DNA from: Cupriavidus oxalaticus
GTDB taxonomy: Bacteria > Pseudomonadota > Gammaproteobacteria > Burkholderiales > Burkholderiaceae
Assembly (NCBI RefSeq): GCF_004768545.1
Contig: NZ_CP038635.1
Location: 2,790,001 to 2,854,000, forward strand
Length of the DNA stretch: 64,000 nucleotides
Reading direction: 5' to 3'
Part shown: in pieces, positions 62,251 to 64,000 of the stretch
Layout: every line of letters begins with the position of its first letter
Position numbering within the stretch: the first letter of the stretch is position 1
The notes under the pieces: model-generated
The model's database searches: none
What the model saw: only the letters and a program-made list of their open reading frames with translations
Told to the model about the DNA's origin: nothing
Translations under genes and position numbers: made by a program

Positions 62251-63069
62251 TCAGGCCGCCGGCTGCGGCGCGCCCGCGCCCGGCTGGCGCCGGTAGGCCC
62301 AGATCACCATCGCGATGCCGGCCAGGATCATCGGCAGGCTCAGCCACTGCCCCATCGACATCTTCAGCGCCAGCAGGCCCAGGAAGCTGTCCGGCTCGCG
62401 CGCGAATTCGGCGGCAAAGCGGAACGCGCCATAGCCGATCAGGAACACGCCCGAGACCGCGCCCATCGGCCGCGGCTTGCGCGCGAACAGCCACAGGATG
62501 ATGAACAGCGCCACGCCTTCGCCGGCGAACTGGTACAGCTGCGACGGATGGCGCGGGATGTTGTCGCCCGCCTGCGGGAAGATCATGCCCCAGGGCAGGT
62601 CGGTCGCGCGGCCCCACAGCTCGCCGTTGATGAAATTGCCGATGCGGCCGGCGGCCAGCCCGCACGGGATCATCGGTGCGATGAAGTCGGTCACCTCCAT
62701 CCAGTGGCGGCGGCGCAGCCTGCCGAACAGCCACATGGCCACGATCACGCCGAGAAAGCCGCCGTGGAAGGCCATGCCGCCCTCCCACACCTTGAAGATT
62801 TCCATCGGGTGCGACAGGTAGTACGTCGGCTTGTAGAACAGCACATAGCCCAGCCGCCCGCCCAGGATCACGCCCAGCACGCCGAAGAACAGCATGTCGT
62901 CGAGGTCGCGCGTGGTCCAGCCCTTGGCCGCCATGTGCGGCTGGCGGATGCGCAGGCGGCCGAACCACAGGAACATGATGAACCCGGCCAGGTACATCAG
63001 CCCGTACCAGCGGATGGCAAGCGGGCCCAGGTGGATGGCAACCGGGTCGAACTGGGGATGGATCAGCAT
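62251..63069 (-). CDS. lgt: Prolipoprotein diacylglyceryl transferase
   Basis: A 272-residue inner-membrane enzyme that attaches diacylglycerol to the lipobox Cys of prolipoproteins. The signature [18 protein letters not shown] lies near residue 142. [19 protein letters not shown] is near the N-terminus and [14 protein letters not shown] near 100 supplies the essential His. Seven membrane helices are visible. Start ATG 63069 ([12 protein letters not shown]) gives standard length. It ends 19 bases from the convergent M48 gene and starts 41 bases after the LysR gene. Confidence 0.97.
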   Translation of the reverse strand: MLIHPQFDPVAIHLGPLAIRWYGLMYLAGFIMFLWFGRLRIRQPHMAAKGWTTRDLDDMLFFGVLGVILGGRLGYVLFYKPTYYLSHPMEIFKVWEGGMAFHGGFLGVIVAMWLFGRLRRRHWMEVTDFIAPMIPCGLAAGRIGNFINGELWGRATDLPWGMIFPQAGDNIPRHPSQLYQFAGEGVALFIILWLFARKPRPMGAVSGVFLIGYGAFRFAAEFAREPDSFLGLLALKMSMGQWLSLPMILAGIAMVIWAYRRQPGAGAPQPAA

Positions 63070-63110
63070 GTTGGCGTGAATGAAGTTATCGGTATGGGCC
63101 GGCCGCGCGC

Positions 63111-64000
63111 TCAGCGCGGCGCCGCGGCGGCTAAGGTGGCCTCGGTGGCCTCGGTGTCCAGTGCGCCGGCAATCTCGATGAACGACCGCAGCACCGGCGC
63201 GACGCCGGCGCTGCCGCCGTCGCGCCAGGCCAGCCCGGTCTCGATCTGCGGGCCGGACTCGCGCAGCGCCAGGTACGACACGCCGGTGCGCCGGAGGTTG
63301 CACAGCGATGCCGGCACCAGCGCCACGCCCATGCCAGCCGACACCAGGCTGACAATGGTCTGCATCTGGATGGCTTCCTGCGCGATCGCCGGCACCAGGC
63401 CCTCGCGCGCATAGTAGCCCGTAATGATGTCATAAAACGCCGGCGCGCTTCGGCGCGGGAAGATGATCAGCGGTTCGGATGCTGCCTCGCGCAGCGATAC
63501 CTTGCCGTCCTGCGCGAGCCCGCCTGCCGGCCGCCAGCCGTCGGCGACTGCCAGCACCAGCGGTTCGCTGACCAGCGGCAGGTAGGCCAGTCCGGGCGGC
63601 ATCGCAGGCAGCTGTGGCCGGATCACCAGGCCCGCGTCGATCGCGCCTTCCAGCAGCGCTTCGAGCTGGACGTCGCTGGTGGCCTCGCGCAACTGCAGTT
63701 GCACCTCCGGATGACGCGCCCGGAACCGCCGCAGCAGGTCAGGCAGGATGCCGTAGTCGGCGGTGCTGACGAAGGCCAGCGACAGCGAACCCAGCTCGCC
63801 CCGCGCCAGCCGCTGCGCCAGCCCGGGCAGGGCCGCGGCATCGGCCAGCACCCGCCGCACCTCGGGCAGCCACTGCGCGCCGGCCGGTGTCAGCGCCACG
63901 GAGCGCCGCGTGCGCACGAACAGCGGCACGCCAAGTTCCTCCTCCAGCGCCTGGATCTGCTGCGACAGCGGCGGCTGTGTCATCGATAGCCGTTGCGCGG
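63111..64000 (-). CDS. LysR-family transcriptional regulator, N-terminus cut by window edge
   Basis: About 296 residues are visible. The helix-turn-helix continues past the right edge: the visible start [20 protein letters not shown] is the second half of a LysR DNA-binding domain, so the ATG at 63983 is internal, not the true start. The effector domain follows with [20 protein letters not shown] and [20 protein letters not shown]. Relatives in this position are often next to ilvD, which would lie outside the window. The ligand cannot be told. Confidence 0.9.
   Translation of the reverse strand, partial: AQRLSMTQPPLSQQIQALEEELGVPLFVRTRRSVALTPAGAQWLPEVRRVLADAAALPGLAQRLARGELGSLSLAFVSTADYGILPDLLRRFRARHPEVQLQLREATSDVQLEALLEGAIDAGLVIRPQLPAMPPGLAYLPLVSEPLVLAVADGWRPAGGLAQDGKVSLREAASEPLIIFPRRSAPAFYDIITGYYAREGLVPAIAQEAIQMQTIVSLVSAGMGVALVPASLCNLRRTGVSYLALRESGPQIETGLAWRDGGSAGVAPVLRSFIEIAGALDTEATEATLAAAAPR

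Overview
The window is about 66% GC, dense with genes and almost free of mobile DNA. The gene content and order (argH, zapA followed by 6S RNA, panC after scpA, cob genes under a B12 riboswitch, a membrane-bound formate dehydrogenase operon, a malonate operon) and the protein sequences fit the main chromosome of a Burkholderiaceae betaproteobacterium. Cupriavidus (C. necator/taiwanensis type) is the most likely genus. This identification is from recognition of the sequences, not from a search.

Layout, left to right. 1-2067: a truncated secreted ferritin-like protein, divergent from an ECF sigma factor and its membrane anti-sigma factor. 2188-3606: argH with its terminator. 3890-6223: the two membrane subunits of a TRAP transporter, preceded by an NtrC-like 17-bp site. 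6392-6740: a decayed VapC-type toxin gene. 6794-9790: an AdiA-type amino acid decarboxylase with a hairpin leader, then dcd. 9912-22265 (minus): the formate dehydrogenase block. It runs mrp, DUF3305, DUF3306, polyferredoxin, TorD-like chaperone, a small Tat-signal protein, fdhA, fdhB, a small lipoprotein, fdhC, a periplasmic protein and fdhD. Together these encode a periplasm-facing, cysteine-type Mo/W formate dehydrogenase with its chaperones and several proteins of unknown role. A lone tnpB-type insertion sits just upstream of mrp.

23784-36000: housekeeping and envelope genes. These are an OmpA-like lipoprotein, metG, a BamE-like lipoprotein beside tamB and tamA, then DUF3460-scpA and panC, then a PepSY membrane protein with a Fur-like box.

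37212-49640: cobalamin late synthesis, salvage and uptake. cobQ diverges from cobU-cobD-cobC-btuF. A second, opposing operon (btuB, btuC, btuD, cobA, cobT, cobS, alpha-ribazole phosphatase) starts at a cobalamin riboswitch. No corrin-ring genes are present here.

49827-53218: a ZapB-like protein, zapA, 6S RNA, an EVE-domain protein, a TauE-type permease and a SIMPL protein. 53284-59221 (minus): a malonate/malonyl-CoA operon (GntR regulator, malonyl-CoA decarboxylase, Bug-type binding protein, enoyl-CoA hydratase-like protein, malonyl-CoA synthetase). 60028-64000: a DUF898 membrane protein paired with an M48 protease, then lgt and a LysR regulator cut by the window edge.

The points most worth a second look are the TnpB with an altered RuvC-II residue, the uncharacterised parts of the formate dehydrogenase operon, the paired leaderless-looking cobQ/cobU starts, the NtrC-like site before the TRAP genes, and the region upstream of 6S RNA.
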